DNA from: SFEL01 sp045603585
GTDB taxonomy: Bacteria > Bacillota > Clostridia > Christensenellales > CAG-138
Assembly (NCBI GenBank): GCA_045603585.1
Contig: JAZUMK010000051.1
Coordinates: 1-63,609, forward strand
Length of the DNA: 63,609 bases
Direction of reading: 5' to 3'
A model generated the notes under the pieces. It did no database searches and was not told the DNA's origin. It was given only the letters and a program-made list of their open reading frames with translations. This document shows positions 33,764 through 42,869 of the stretch, piece after piece (position 1 is the stretch's first letter; every line of letters starts with the position of its first letter). Position numbers and translations under genes: made by a program.

Positions 33764-34183
33764 TTACACCTCCAAATCTTCAACGTATTCCTGTGATGCT
33801 TCAATAAAGCAGCCTTCCGATGAAAGCATATGGCCCTGGTTTGTGCCGTTTGGCTTCCATACGATAAGGGATTTTTCGGTTACTATTTCAAAGTTTTCGG
33901 ATACATCCTCTGCGCCGTCGTCTATGAAAAAGCGTACCACCGCATTATCTCCGAACACGCCCACATAGGATATTGCATTGCCTGCCTGCAGCGCGTTTCC
34001 TCTGCATTCATCTCCGGCCAGCGCCGTTACCCTATCCTTCCACTTCTGCAGGGTGCTGTCCTTTTCTCCCTTTTCGCATACGCACTGAGCGGATACATGC
34101 AGCACCTTGCCCAGCTTGTTTGCATCTATGCATTCGCATGCCCTGTTCCAGGGATTCTGTTCAAAGTAAAAATCACCATTCAT
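33764..34183 (-). CDS. Small protein resembling part of a Gfo/Idh/MocA C-terminal domain
   Basis: A 139-residue protein with GGAGGG before its ATG. It has no Rossmann domain and no catalytic EKP or DKP motif. The pattern NPWNRACECIDANKLGKVLHVSAQC and VVRFFIDDG...ENFEIVTEKSLIVWKPNGT recalls the substrate-binding half of Gfo/Idh/MocA proteins, so it may be a degenerate or stand-alone domain that partners the enzyme encoded 2 bases downstream. No firm family assignment. Confidence 0.6.
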   Translation of the reverse strand: MNGDFYFEQNPWNRACECIDANKLGKVLHVSAQCVCEKGEKDSTLQKWKDRVTALAGDECRGNALQAGNAISYVGVFGDNAVVRFFIDDGAEDVSENFEIVTEKSLIVWKPNGTNQGHMLSSEGCFIEASQEYVEDLEV

Positions 34184-34234
34184 AGCTTTCCCTCCGCAGT
34201 GTTATTTATCTCATTGATTTTAAGGTGCGTTTGT

Positions 34235-35023
34235 TTAACGATGATAAAAAGTCTTATCAAAAAGGTTATCCTGAGCGTTGGGCAGCAGCGCGCCGCCATC
34301 CAGCGTCAATGCGGTGCCCGTGATGTAGGCCGCCTCGTCAGAGGCCAGGAAGGCAATCGCATACGCCACCTCCTCAGGAAGAGCAAAACGGCCCAGAGGA
34401 ATCCTCTTTGCAGCGTCATAAATAGCGGTATTATCCCTGCCCCAGTCAATATCCGTATAGCCAGGCTGCACTGCCACAGCGCGGATGCCATAGGGCGCAA
34501 GCTCCATGGCTATATTTTTTGTCATCTTGCTGAGGGCCGCCTTGCAGCAGGCATAGGCTGTGCAGTCAGGCCAGCATCCGTCCACATGATTGGAGGATAC
34601 GTTGATAATTACGCCTTTTGTGTTTCTTGCGATCATTTCCTTGGCCGCCCTTTGCGCGCCGAAGAAATGGCTGCGAAGATTTGTTTCTATCAGCCGCTGA
34701 AACAGCTCAGGAGTGCTGTCCAGAAATGCGCCCGCCGCCCTTGAGCCTATGATGCCTGCATTATTTACCAGCAGGTCAATGCGGCCGAACTTCTCCAGAA
34801 ATACGTCATACATGTGCTGTATGCTGTCCAGTTCTCTTACATCAAGCTCAATGAGGCAGCTGTCCGCGCCAAGTTCGGTTACCCGCTTCTGCAGCTCTAC
34901 CGCGTTTTGCTTATTGCTGTGATATGTAATACCTACATCATATCCCCGCTTTGCCAGCTCATATGCTGTTGCCAGACCTATGCCCCGGCTGGATCCTGTA
35001 ACCAATGCTTTTTTTCTGTCCAT
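34235..35023 (-). CDS. Short-chain dehydrogenase/reductase (SDR)
   Basis: A 262-residue classical SDR. Cofactor motif TGSSRGIG (9-16), NNAG (87-90), Ser143/144 and catalytic Tyr157-x3-Lys161 are all present. Arg13 and the context do not clearly decide between NADH and NADPH. In the operon it would reduce or oxidise a sugar-derived ketone. 15 bases separate it from the hydrolase upstream. Confidence 0.93.
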   Translation of the reverse strand: MDRKKALVTGSSRGIGLATAYELAKRGYDVGITYHSNKQNAVELQKRVTELGADSCLIELDVRELDSIQHMYDVFLEKFGRIDLLVNNAGIIGSRAAGAFLDSTPELFQRLIETNLRSHFFGAQRAAKEMIARNTKGVIINVSSNHVDGCWPDCTAYACCKAALSKMTKNIAMELAPYGIRAVAVQPGYTDIDWGRDNTAIYDAAKRIPLGRFALPEEVAYAIAFLASDEAAYITGTALTLDGGALLPNAQDNLFDKTFYHR

Positions 35024-35038
35024 TTATATCCTCCCTAA

Positions 35039-35779
35039 TCAGCAGATGCTTTCCGGCGTGCTGTATGCTCTGAATTTATCCGCCGCCTTAGTTATATGAA
35101 TCCTTCCGTTATTCATTACAGGCTGGAGATGCCCTCCCAGTAATCGATCAACAGGCAGCTTTTCCAGCTCAAATATGCTTTGCTTATATCGGAGCAGATC
35201 CGCATCAAATATGCTCATGAGGTTTATCTTTCCTCCCCAGAACACCACATCCCCGGAAAACAGTGTATTTTTGCCGTCGATTTCTCCATAGATGCACAAG
35301 CCCCCTCCGGTATGGCCCGGAGCAACTATGGCCTTCAGCTCCAGCTTTCCGATAGTTATGGTCTCGCCGTCCGCCAGCAGTCTGTCCGGCTTGTATGGGG
35401 GGAACTTATACCCTTCGGGATAAAACCCCGCCCTGATGTATTCCGCCATGGTGGTATCCAGCAGATCCCCATCTCTTATGATGCTTCCTTCGTGATGATC
35501 CGCCATCACCGCTGCGCCGCTGACCTTCTGAAGTTGCGCTGCGCCGCAGCCATGATCGGCATGGGCATGGGTAAGAAATATAATTTTTATATCCTCCGGG
35601 TTATAGCCTTCCGCTCGTATGTTATCCAGTATCAGGTCAGTATCCTCCCCTGAGCCGGCATCTATCAGTATCAGGCCGCTGCCCGAATCTACCAGATACA
35701 CGTTGCAGTCCAGATCATTGCTGAGACTCAAACCGTTTCTGCCGGATGCAACCAGTGAAATACTATCTGTTAAGCGCAC
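35039..35779 (-). CDS. Metallo-beta-lactamase-fold hydrolase
   Basis: A 246-residue hydrolase with HAHADH (His71, His73, Asp75, His76), a later His in PGHTGGG and an Asp in SGDVVFWGG, enough for a binuclear metal site. In a sugar operon with dehydrogenases it could open a lactone, but the fold also covers thioesterases and phosphodiesterases. It lies 2 bases from the M20 gene. Confidence 0.88.
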   Translation of the reverse strand: MRLTDSISLVASGRNGLSLSNDLDCNVYLVDSGSGLILIDAGSGEDTDLILDNIRAEGYNPEDIKIIFLTHAHADHGCGAAQLQKVSGAAVMADHHEGSIIRDGDLLDTTMAEYIRAGFYPEGYKFPPYKPDRLLADGETITIGKLELKAIVAPGHTGGGLCIYGEIDGKNTLFSGDVVFWGGKINLMSIFDADLLRYKQSIFELEKLPVDRLLGGHLQPVMNNGRIHITKAADKFRAYSTPESIC

Positions 35780-35781
35780 AA

Positions 35782-36963
35782 TTACACCTCCTGTGACAAA
35801 TACTCGGATATCAGCGCAGCATATACGGCCGCACCCTTTGAAAGCTGGTCAATCTCTATAAATTCGTCTATGGTATGAGCCTGCGCCAGATTTCCCGGCC
35901 CCAGGATTATGGCGGGGGCTCCCCCCAATGCATCCGATGCCAGCTTCATTTCGCAAGTGGCCTCAAAGGCACATCTTTCAACCCCTTGAGGACAATCCGG
36001 GCACACCGCCCTTGCGCTCATTGCAACCAGAGGATGGTCTGCTGCAATTTCTCCCGGCGGACAGTTGCTGTACAGATCCACTTCTATCCGAATCTGAGGA
36101 TTTTCATTATTGTATTGACTGAATATGTCTTGAATCTCGTTATGACATGTGGAATTTTCTGCGGGAAGATATCGCCTGTCTATCCCCATAGCGCAAACAT
36201 CCGGCACACAGTTTATTTCTCTTCCTGATGTTACTGTTGTTACGTTAACTGTGGGATTGCCTAAGGTTTCGTGGCTGCGCTGATCAAGTACTTCTCTTTG
36301 ATATGCTTCTATTCGTTGAATGATTTTTGCTGCGTGTGAAATAGGATTTATTCCAAGATGGGGGCGGGATGCATGGGTTCGCTTGCCATACAGCCGCACC
36401 TTATACCCGCGTACCCCCTTATAGCCCAAGCACAGACGCAGCTGGGTAGGCTCCCCTATAATGCATGCATCCGCCTTTAGATTCATTTTCTCAAGGGCAT
36501 ATATCCCCTTATTGGACGTTTCTTCGTCCACATTTAGGACTATCATCAATCGGCCCCCCAAGGGCAGGGCTTTGATGAGTTCCGCCGCATGGAGCACTGC
36601 CGCTATGCTTCCTTTCATATCGCAAGATCCGCGGCCATACAGCTTGCCACCTCTGATCCGAGGCTCATAGGGCGGAGCAGACCACAGTTCCTCCCTGCCT
36701 GCGGATACCACATCTATATGGCCCACATAAGCAAGGGTTTTTCCGGGCTTTGGGAAATCCAAACTGATTATGAGATTTTCCCTGTTTTCTGCCACATGCT
36801 GACGGATGAAGGGCAGGCCAATTTCCTCTGCTATGGCTGCAGCGGCATCCACAGCCTCTTTTTCATAGGTTCCGGCAAGGTCGCTTTGCGCCTGAATAAG
36901 GCGCTTTGCAAAGGCCGTAACCCGCTCCTCGTTTACCAGATTATCAAAATAAACGCGATTCAT
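35782..36963 (-). CDS. M20-family zinc hydrolase (ArgE/DapE-like deacylase)
   Basis: A 393-residue metallo-hydrolase of the M20 family. Visible are the metal His-Asp pair in GHIDVVSAG (about 82-90), the catalytic Glu pair in NVDEETSNKG, and an insertion dimerisation domain (about 185-290). Characterised relatives remove N-acyl groups from amino acids. Here, inside a carbohydrate cluster that also has an aminotransferase, it might deacylate an amino sugar or amino acid conjugate; this is inference. Confidence 0.9.
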   Translation of the reverse strand: MNRVYFDNLVNEERVTAFAKRLIQAQSDLAGTYEKEAVDAAAAIAEEIGLPFIRQHVAENRENLIISLDFPKPGKTLAYVGHIDVVSAGREELWSAPPYEPRIRGGKLYGRGSCDMKGSIAAVLHAAELIKALPLGGRLMIVLNVDEETSNKGIYALEKMNLKADACIIGEPTQLRLCLGYKGVRGYKVRLYGKRTHASRPHLGINPISHAAKIIQRIEAYQREVLDQRSHETLGNPTVNVTTVTSGREINCVPDVCAMGIDRRYLPAENSTCHNEIQDIFSQYNNENPQIRIEVDLYSNCPPGEIAADHPLVAMSARAVCPDCPQGVERCAFEATCEMKLASDALGGAPAIILGPGNLAQAHTIDEFIEIDQLSKGAAVYAALISEYLSQEV

Positions 36964-36976
36964 AAGGCATTTCCAA

Positions 36977-37951
36977 TCACAGGCTGAATTCTACCCGGCA
37001 TGCGCTTTGGCTGTAGGATTCGTATTTTCCCGCTTTATAGCTGATCCACCATGTTTTTTCCTGATGGGCTTCAAGATAACCCTTATCCTCCCGGCCCTGC
37101 TCTTCAACGTAAACCGACCTGGTTGTGGAAGGCTCTATTGCAATATCGTACTGGGGCTTGCTTGAGAGGCCGTTTCCGTCTATCCATATCCCAAGAAAAG
37201 GCGTCTGCTCAGCGTCAAAGCATATCTCTAGACCATATTTCGCCTCTGTATCCACCAGCGCACACCAGCCCTTTGTCATGGGAGTTACGGTAACCGGCTT
37301 GTAGCAATATCCGGCATCCTTTTGAGGGGCAGCGGATACATCCATCCGGCTGCCGTCATCCCAGGTTATAACCGGCCAGCTGTACTCCTTTCCCGGAGTA
37401 TATGCCGTTCCTTCTCCCCAGCCGATGGTGACCCTGTCAACGGTATCCGGAAGCAGCACCTTATAGCTCTCGCAGCCTGCAAACATGGGATGGGCCGCCC
37501 ATATATACCTGTAAGCCAAATCCGAAAGATTGGTGAGGGTATATTCCACGCGAAGGCAGGTTTTATCCAGCACAAACCGCTTTTTTAATCTGTACGGCAT
37601 CAGTGCCCCTTCCATTTCCATAACAGCTTCGCTGCTGCTATGGCTCAGCACGGAAAATGCGCTGCTCCATACTTCTCCGTGGTCCGGCAAGGCCAATCCG
37701 TCAAAGGGCTCTCCCCTATATACGGTGGGCGCTGCCGCGGGAAACATATCGTCTACTCCCGCACATTCACCAAAATCAAAGTTTGCAGCATTTTCGGGAT
37801 GAACATAGTTTACACCGGGTGCCTGGAGCAGGAGTTCCCTCCTCTCAGTCTTATCGTAAAAGGAACAGATGTGACTTCCGATTTGCGGAAGTATGCAAAC
37901 CCTTATCTGCTCATTTTCCAACACCAGACACTCTAAGCCCTTATATAACAC
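36977..37951 (-). CDS. Galactose-mutarotase-fold protein (aldose 1-epimerase-like)
   Basis: A 324-residue protein with the beta-sandwich of aldose 1-epimerases, including the ALPDHGEVW motif with a conserved His, WAAHPMFAG with a second His, and a Glu in DIAIEPSTT. Those are the catalytic positions of GalM-type enzymes. It probably interconverts anomers of the imported sugar. 13 bases upstream of the M20 gene. Confidence 0.85.
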   Translation of the reverse strand: MLYKGLECLVLENEQIRVCILPQIGSHICSFYDKTERRELLLQAPGVNYVHPENAANFDFGECAGVDDMFPAAAPTVYRGEPFDGLALPDHGEVWSSAFSVLSHSSSEAVMEMEGALMPYRLKKRFVLDKTCLRVEYTLTNLSDLAYRYIWAAHPMFAGCESYKVLLPDTVDRVTIGWGEGTAYTPGKEYSWPVITWDDGSRMDVSAAPQKDAGYCYKPVTVTPMTKGWCALVDTEAKYGLEICFDAEQTPFLGIWIDGNGLSSKPQYDIAIEPSTTRSVYVEEQGREDKGYLEAHQEKTWWISYKAGKYESYSQSACRVEFSL

Positions 37952-37999
37952 TATTCTGCCTCCAATGCTGCAACTTGATCGTTATGTTTTTGTTTGTGG

Positions 38000-40555
38000 C
38001 TATACTTGCACGGCGCAGGTCATGATGTTCTCCTGAGTTGCTTCTTCTGCGGCAAATTCGCCGGTGAGCCTGCCCTCGGACAGTACCATTATCCTGTCAC
38101 TGGTGCCCAGAATTTCGGGAAGTTCGGAGGAGATCATGATTATTGCGATCTGCTGCTTTGCAAGCTGTTCAATAAGCTTATGTATTTCTGCCTTTGCGCC
38201 AACGTCTATACCGCGAGTAGGTTCATCCAATATAAGCAGCCTGGGCTTGCATGCAAGCATCTTTGCAAGGCAGCATTTCTGCTGATTACCGCCGGAAAGT
38301 CTGCCGATGGGCTGATTGCCGGAGGTGGCCTTTATGCGGAACTTTTCCCGATACTCTTCGTACAGTGCGTCTTCCTTGGCTTCGTCTATCAGGCCGTTGG
38401 TGCATATCTGCTGCAGATCGGCAAGGGAAATGTTTTCCTTTACGCTGCGCAGTGGGATTATGCCCTCTCTTCTGCGGTCTTCAGATACATAGCAAATACC
38501 CAACTCCAGCGCATCCTTGGGAGAACGAACATCGATCTCCTTGCCGTCCAGCCACATTCTTCCGCTGTCTCTTCTGTCCAGACCGAATATACATCTGGCA
38601 ACTTCGGTTCGTCCTGCGCCCATAAGTCCGGAAAAACCAAGCACCTCGCCCGCCCTTACCTCGAAGGAGATGGGCTCGAATGCGCCCTTGCGGCCGATGT
38701 TTTCTGCCCTGAATACCACATCGCCCTTGGGTGCCTTTGCGCTGGTGTAAATATCGCCTATGTCGCGGCCAACCATCATCTGGGTTAGCTGCTGTTCGTT
38801 GGTTTCGCTTACAGGCATAGAAGCCACCAGCTCACCGTCGCGAAGCACAGTAACGTCATCACATATCTCAAATATTTCAGCCATGCGGTGGGATACGTAA
38901 ACTATCGCCATGCCCGCGGCTTTCATTTCGCGTATTACTTTGAACAGCTCATCCTTATCCACGTCGGTTATGGCGGAGGTGGGCTCATCCATGATGGTCA
39001 CCCAGCTGTCGGCGCCCATTGCCTTTGCAATTTCAACCATCTGCTGCTGGCTGACGCTGAGGGTGCGCACCTTGCGCTCGGTGGATGCTGCAAAGTTCAG
39101 CTTTTTGATAAGCCCGTTTGCCAGCTTCTTCATCTTGCCCACATCCAGGAATACGCCGCCCTTGCGGGGCTCTTTTCCAAGGAATATGTTCTGGGTGATG
39201 GTGAGCTCGGGTATAAGTGCGAATTCCTGATATATTACCGATATACCAAGCTTCTGGGAATCCACAGTGGAGTGGATCTCAACGGGGGTTCCATCGATCT
39301 TAATAACGCCGGAGTCCCGCTTGTAAACGCCGGAAAGTATCTTAATGAGGGTGGATTTACCTGCGCCGTTTTCGCCCATTATTGCGTGTACGCGGCCGGA
39401 TTCCAGCTTAATGGATACATTTTTCAGAGCGGGAACGCCGGAGAAGCTCTTGGAAATATTCTCCAGCTCCAGCACATGGGTAGGCCGTGTTTTGATATTT
39501 TCCAGCGCCTTTGTATTATTCGCCGCAACCGGCTGTCCTTTGACCTTTTTGCCTGCAAACAGGCCGGTACCTGCGGAATTTACCATCTGGTCGGCAAGGA
39601 CGGCCACCAGTACGCATGCGCCCTTGATTATGTAATTCCAGAAGGCAGGTATATTTATCATGTTGGTGCCCTGGGTTATTACAGCCATCAGCAGACAGCC
39701 GAAGAACGTGCCCGCTATGGTACCCACACCGCCCAGCAGGCTTGTGCCGCCGAGAACAACTGCGGTTATAACTGTAAATTCCAAACCTTCGCCGGCAAGG
39801 GGCTGCGCAGAGCTGGACCTGCCGATGGTGATTATGGTGGCAAGACCGCACAGTATACCGGTTATAACGTATGTGGAGAAAATAAACCTCTTGGAATCAA
39901 TACCTGCGGCATGTGCTGCGCGGGGATTGCCGCCGACAGCATACAGCTTTACGCCGAAGCGGAGATGATTTACGCACCAGAGGCTGATTATAATGAAAGG
40001 AATCAGGGCCACTATAAGGCAGGGGATAGTAACGCCGCCCACCTTCCACTGGGAGCCGCCAAGCCAGGTATAAAATGGGTTGGATACTACGATACGTGCG
40101 CTGTTTGTTACAAGCAGGGTAAGCCCTCTGCACAGGTACTGCATTGCCAGCGTAGTTATAAATGCGCTTATCTCCAGATAGCCGCAGAGATAACCGTTAA
40201 CTGCGCCGATTGCTGTGCTTACGATAAAAGTGGTGATAATGCCTGCAATTGCGCCCATGGGTGTTTCAGGACCAACCAGGTTTATCACGATTGCGGCAAT
40301 CGCACCGCTCAGCGCAATGTTTGTACCAACGGATAAGTCAATACCGCCAACGATAATAATCATGGTCATGCCCACGGACAGTATGGTAAATACCGTGGCC
40401 TGCCTTATCAGGTTGGTCACCGTCATGATATGAGCAAAATTGTTTATGGTGAAGGAGAATACCACCATAAATGCCAGAACTATGCCCAGTATGATTAAAT
40501 ACCTCTTAGTCTCTGAAGACATTTTCTTTTCGCTAGCGATTTTCATCATTCTCAT
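38000..40555 (-). CDS. Fused ABC sugar importer: permease plus double ATPase (RbsC-RbsA type)
   Basis: An 851-residue fusion. Residues about 1-335 are a full ribose-type permease (GGIDLSVGTN and GGTSLLGGVGTIAGT motifs). A linker of about 35 residues follows, then a RbsA/XylG-type double ATPase. The first nucleotide domain has Walker A GENGAGKST, signature LSVSQQQ and Walker B IMDEPTSA. The second has a divergent Walker A (GLMGAGRTE), signature LSGGNQQ and LILDEPTRGID. Normally the two are separate genes. A second, unfused permease gene lies upstream, so the complete importer would be a permease heterodimer. The start could instead be two codons later, which gives better ribosome-site spacing. 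Confidence 0.93.
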   Translation of the reverse strand: MRMMKIASEKKMSSETKRYLIILGIVLAFMVVFSFTINNFAHIMTVTNLIRQATVFTILSVGMTMIIIVGGIDLSVGTNIALSGAIAAIVINLVGPETPMGAIAGIITTFIVSTAIGAVNGYLCGYLEISAFITTLAMQYLCRGLTLLVTNSARIVVSNPFYTWLGGSQWKVGGVTIPCLIVALIPFIIISLWCVNHLRFGVKLYAVGGNPRAAHAAGIDSKRFIFSTYVITGILCGLATIITIGRSSSAQPLAGEGLEFTVITAVVLGGTSLLGGVGTIAGTFFGCLLMAVITQGTNMINIPAFWNYIIKGACVLVAVLADQMVNSAGTGLFAGKKVKGQPVAANNTKALENIKTRPTHVLELENISKSFSGVPALKNVSIKLESGRVHAIMGENGAGKSTLIKILSGVYKRDSGVIKIDGTPVEIHSTVDSQKLGISVIYQEFALIPELTITQNIFLGKEPRKGGVFLDVGKMKKLANGLIKKLNFAASTERKVRTLSVSQQQMVEIAKAMGADSWVTIMDEPTSAITDVDKDELFKVIREMKAAGMAIVYVSHRMAEIFEICDDVTVLRDGELVASMPVSETNEQQLTQMMVGRDIGDIYTSAKAPKGDVVFRAENIGRKGAFEPISFEVRAGEVLGFSGLMGAGRTEVARCIFGLDRRDSGRMWLDGKEIDVRSPKDALELGICYVSEDRRREGIIPLRSVKENISLADLQQICTNGLIDEAKEDALYEEYREKFRIKATSGNQPIGRLSGGNQQKCCLAKMLACKPRLLILDEPTRGIDVGAKAEIHKLIEQLAKQQIAIIMISSELPEILGTSDRIMVLSEGRLTGEFAAEEATQENIMTCAVQV

Positions 40556-40623
40556 ATGCCTTTCTTATTGCTGCGCATAAGCACTTGGATCCATTGGTAT
40601 AAACATTACGGAATAAATCGTGA

Positions 40624-40651
40624 TTGCGGGGCAGAGAGCCCTGCCCCGCAA
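40624..40651 (-). other. Intercistronic hairpin after the binding-protein gene
   Basis: An 11-bp perfect stem TTGCGGGGCAG/CTGCCCCGCAA with a 6-base loop, 20 bases after the binding-protein stop and without a T-run. Such hairpins often protect the abundant binding-protein mRNA and lower expression of the downstream transporter genes. Confidence 0.7.
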
Positions 40652-40670
40652 ATACTCAGCGTTTAGTCAA

Positions 40671-41774
40671 TTACTTGGTGGGAACGAAGTTCTCATCAAA
40701 TTCTGCACGATAGGAGTCAGCACCTACGATTACGCGGGCTTCGTCAATGGTAACGAAGGAGTAGGTGGTGCCATCGATCTCGCCCAGGCCGGCAGCATCT
40801 ACCAGAGCGCGCATGTCGTCGCCCATTACCTTATAGGTGGGGAGGTACTGGTCGATAGCCATTTCTTCGCCGGAGAACAGACGACGTGCAATTACGATGC
40901 CCCAGTAACCGAGACGCTCGTTACCTACAACGTTGTCGATGAGGTATTCGCCCTTTTCGAGGTGATCCAGAGCCTCGCCGTCACCGTCGTTGGCGGAGAT
41001 GGTGATGTTAGCGCCGGCATTCTGAATTCCGCGATATGCGCCGTAGCTCATACCGTCCTGAATTACGTGCATATGGAGCAGGTCAGCATTGGAGCGGCAG
41101 ATATCCTCTGCAACGGTCATGGAGGTGTTGGCGTCCCACTGGCCCATACCAGTTACCAGCTTCAGGTTGGGATAGTTAGCAAGACCATCGGTGAAGCCCT
41201 GCTGACGTTTTTCGGATACCAGATTACCAACGGAACCAACGATCAGACCAACGGTACCGGTTGCATCCTTGTAGTATTCACCTACTGCGCAAGCAGCAAA
41301 GTAGGAGTCTACATAGTCGGGATAGATCAGGTTATAGTTGGCTTCGCCTTCTACTTTACTGCCTGCAGTCAGAACGATAATGCCAGCTTCGGTTGCCTCG
41401 TTTACAACGTCTACGATACCGGCAACGTCGATGGAGTCAATCCAAATAGCATCTACGCCCTGCTGAATGAAGCCGCGGATCTGGTCGATCTGGGTGTCCA
41501 GGCTGCCTTCGCAAGCCTTCCAGATCAGCTCGCAGTTGTAATCCTCACCGGCCAGGTCAGCGCCGTTCTTGATGAGGATCAGGCCGGCGTCGCTCAGGTT
41601 GATGCAGGACATACCGATTACCATCTTGTCATCGGCAGGCTCTTCTGCAACAACTTCTTCAGCTTCGGGTACTGCTGCTTCTTCTACAGCGGGTTCTTCA
41701 GCTGCAGGAGCGGCACAACCAACTACACCAATAACCATCACGAGTGCCAGCAGGATAGCGAGAATCTTTTTCAT
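40671..41774 (-). CDS. Sugar-binding lipoprotein of a ribose-type ABC importer
   Basis: A 367-residue extracellular binding protein. Signal peptide with lipobox VVGC (Cys20), then an acidic Ala/Glu/Pro-rich spacer to residue ~50, then a periplasmic-binding-protein-like I fold (DQIRGFIQQGVDAIWIDSIDVAGI...). Codon use is strongly biased, as expected for a highly expressed gene. It lies between the two permease-containing genes. Ligand unknown. Confidence 0.93.
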   Translation of the reverse strand: MKKILAILLALVMVIGVVGCAAPAAEEPAVEEAAVPEAEEVVAEEPADDKMVIGMSCINLSDAGLILIKNGADLAGEDYNCELIWKACEGSLDTQIDQIRGFIQQGVDAIWIDSIDVAGIVDVVNEATEAGIIVLTAGSKVEGEANYNLIYPDYVDSYFAACAVGEYYKDATGTVGLIVGSVGNLVSEKRQQGFTDGLANYPNLKLVTGMGQWDANTSMTVAEDICRSNADLLHMHVIQDGMSYGAYRGIQNAGANITISANDGDGEALDHLEKGEYLIDNVVGNERLGYWGIVIARRLFSGEEMAIDQYLPTYKVMGDDMRALVDAAGLGEIDGTTYSFVTIDEARVIVGADSYRAEFDENFVPTK

Positions 41775-41850
41775 GTTTGTTCCTCCTGTTTTTTATTATT
41801 CAGTGCCTTACGGACACTAAATTTACTTTTCTTTGATTTTTCTTTTGAAG

Positions 41851-42837
41851 TTACTTAATTCCCAGCTGTTTGTCCTTTAATCTTGCAAACAGCGCATCGG
41901 TAACGATGGCAAACAATATTACCAAACCCTTGATTACCGCCTGTGCGTTAACGGGTACGCTCATGAAGGTAAGCGCATTGATCAGTACACCGATTATGCA
42001 GACGCCGATAACCGTTCCCAGTATGGTGCCTCGTCCGCCCATGGTGCTTGTACCGCCTATAACTGCTGCGGCAATGGCATCCATCATGGAACCTTCGCCC
42101 AGATTGGGGGTGATTTCACCAACGCGGCATACGGTAAGCATTGCGGCTACGCCGATAAACATACCGTTGAGGATATATACCTTCAGCTTCTGGGCAGAGG
42201 TATCAATGCCGCAGTAGCTGGTCGCATCTTCGTTTCCGCCCATTGCATATACCGCTGTGCCCAAACGGGTGCGGTAAAGCACTACTGCCGCAATTGCCGC
42301 CATGGCTAAAAATATGATGGTCTGTATGGGAAAAAATCCGAATATCTTGCCGTTGCCTATGTTAAGGGCTATGGGGTTATTCAGGAACATTATCTTTCCC
42401 TCTGCAACCCACAGAGTAATTCCCCGGCAAACAGACATCATACCCAGCGTTGCAACAAAGGGCAGCAGCTTGAGCTTTGTGATAAGCAATCCGTTGACTG
42501 CGCCAAGCAATCCGCCTACCACCACGCACATTACCATAAGGGTCAAGGCATTTTCGCCGGTCTTAAAATGTATGACCGTGGCTACGGCCGCTATCATAGT
42601 CAGACCGTTGCCCATGGACAAATCTATACCTCCAGTTATGAGGACAAAGGTTGCGCCCAGCGCCATGACACCCTTTGCAGCATTCTGCTCAAGTATTCCC
42701 AGCAAATTGCCGGAACTGAGGAATGCCCTGTTGGATGATGCCGCCATAACCATGAGCACTGCCAGTATGCCAATGCTCACCAGTCGGTTAAAATCCCACT
42801 GTAACCTTTTGCTTCCGTCGTTTGAGATCTTGCCCAT
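41851..42837 (-). CDS. ABC sugar importer permease (RbsC type)
   Basis: A 328-residue inner-membrane permease with the BPD_transp_2 motifs GGIDLSMGNG and GGTSTMGGRGTILGT. It should pair with the permease half of the fusion protein to form the channel. It stands between the Gfo/Idh/MocA gene and the binding protein in the operon. Confidence 0.94.
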   Translation of the reverse strand: MGKISNDGSKRLQWDFNRLVSIGILAVLMVMAASSNRAFLSSGNLLGILEQNAAKGVMALGATFVLITGGIDLSMGNGLTMIAAVATVIHFKTGENALTLMVMCVVVGGLLGAVNGLLITKLKLLPFVATLGMMSVCRGITLWVAEGKIMFLNNPIALNIGNGKIFGFFPIQTIIFLAMAAIAAVVLYRTRLGTAVYAMGGNEDATSYCGIDTSAQKLKVYILNGMFIGVAAMLTVCRVGEITPNLGEGSMMDAIAAAVIGGTSTMGGRGTILGTVIGVCIIGVLINALTFMSVPVNAQAVIKGLVILFAIVTDALFARLKDKQLGIK

Positions 42838-42869
42838 GCATCTGCCTCCGTAGCGTAGTATCTGATGTA

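Noticed and set aside
38888..40336. 482-codon open frame on the plus strand opposite the permease-ATPase fusion
   Set aside because: Antisense to a gene with complete conserved motifs. The codon bias of these genes removes stop codons on the opposite strand; the peptide has no family pattern.
40620..41858. 412-codon frame on the plus strand opposite the binding-protein gene
   Set aside because: The minus-strand gene has signal peptide, lipobox and fold; this is an antisense shadow.
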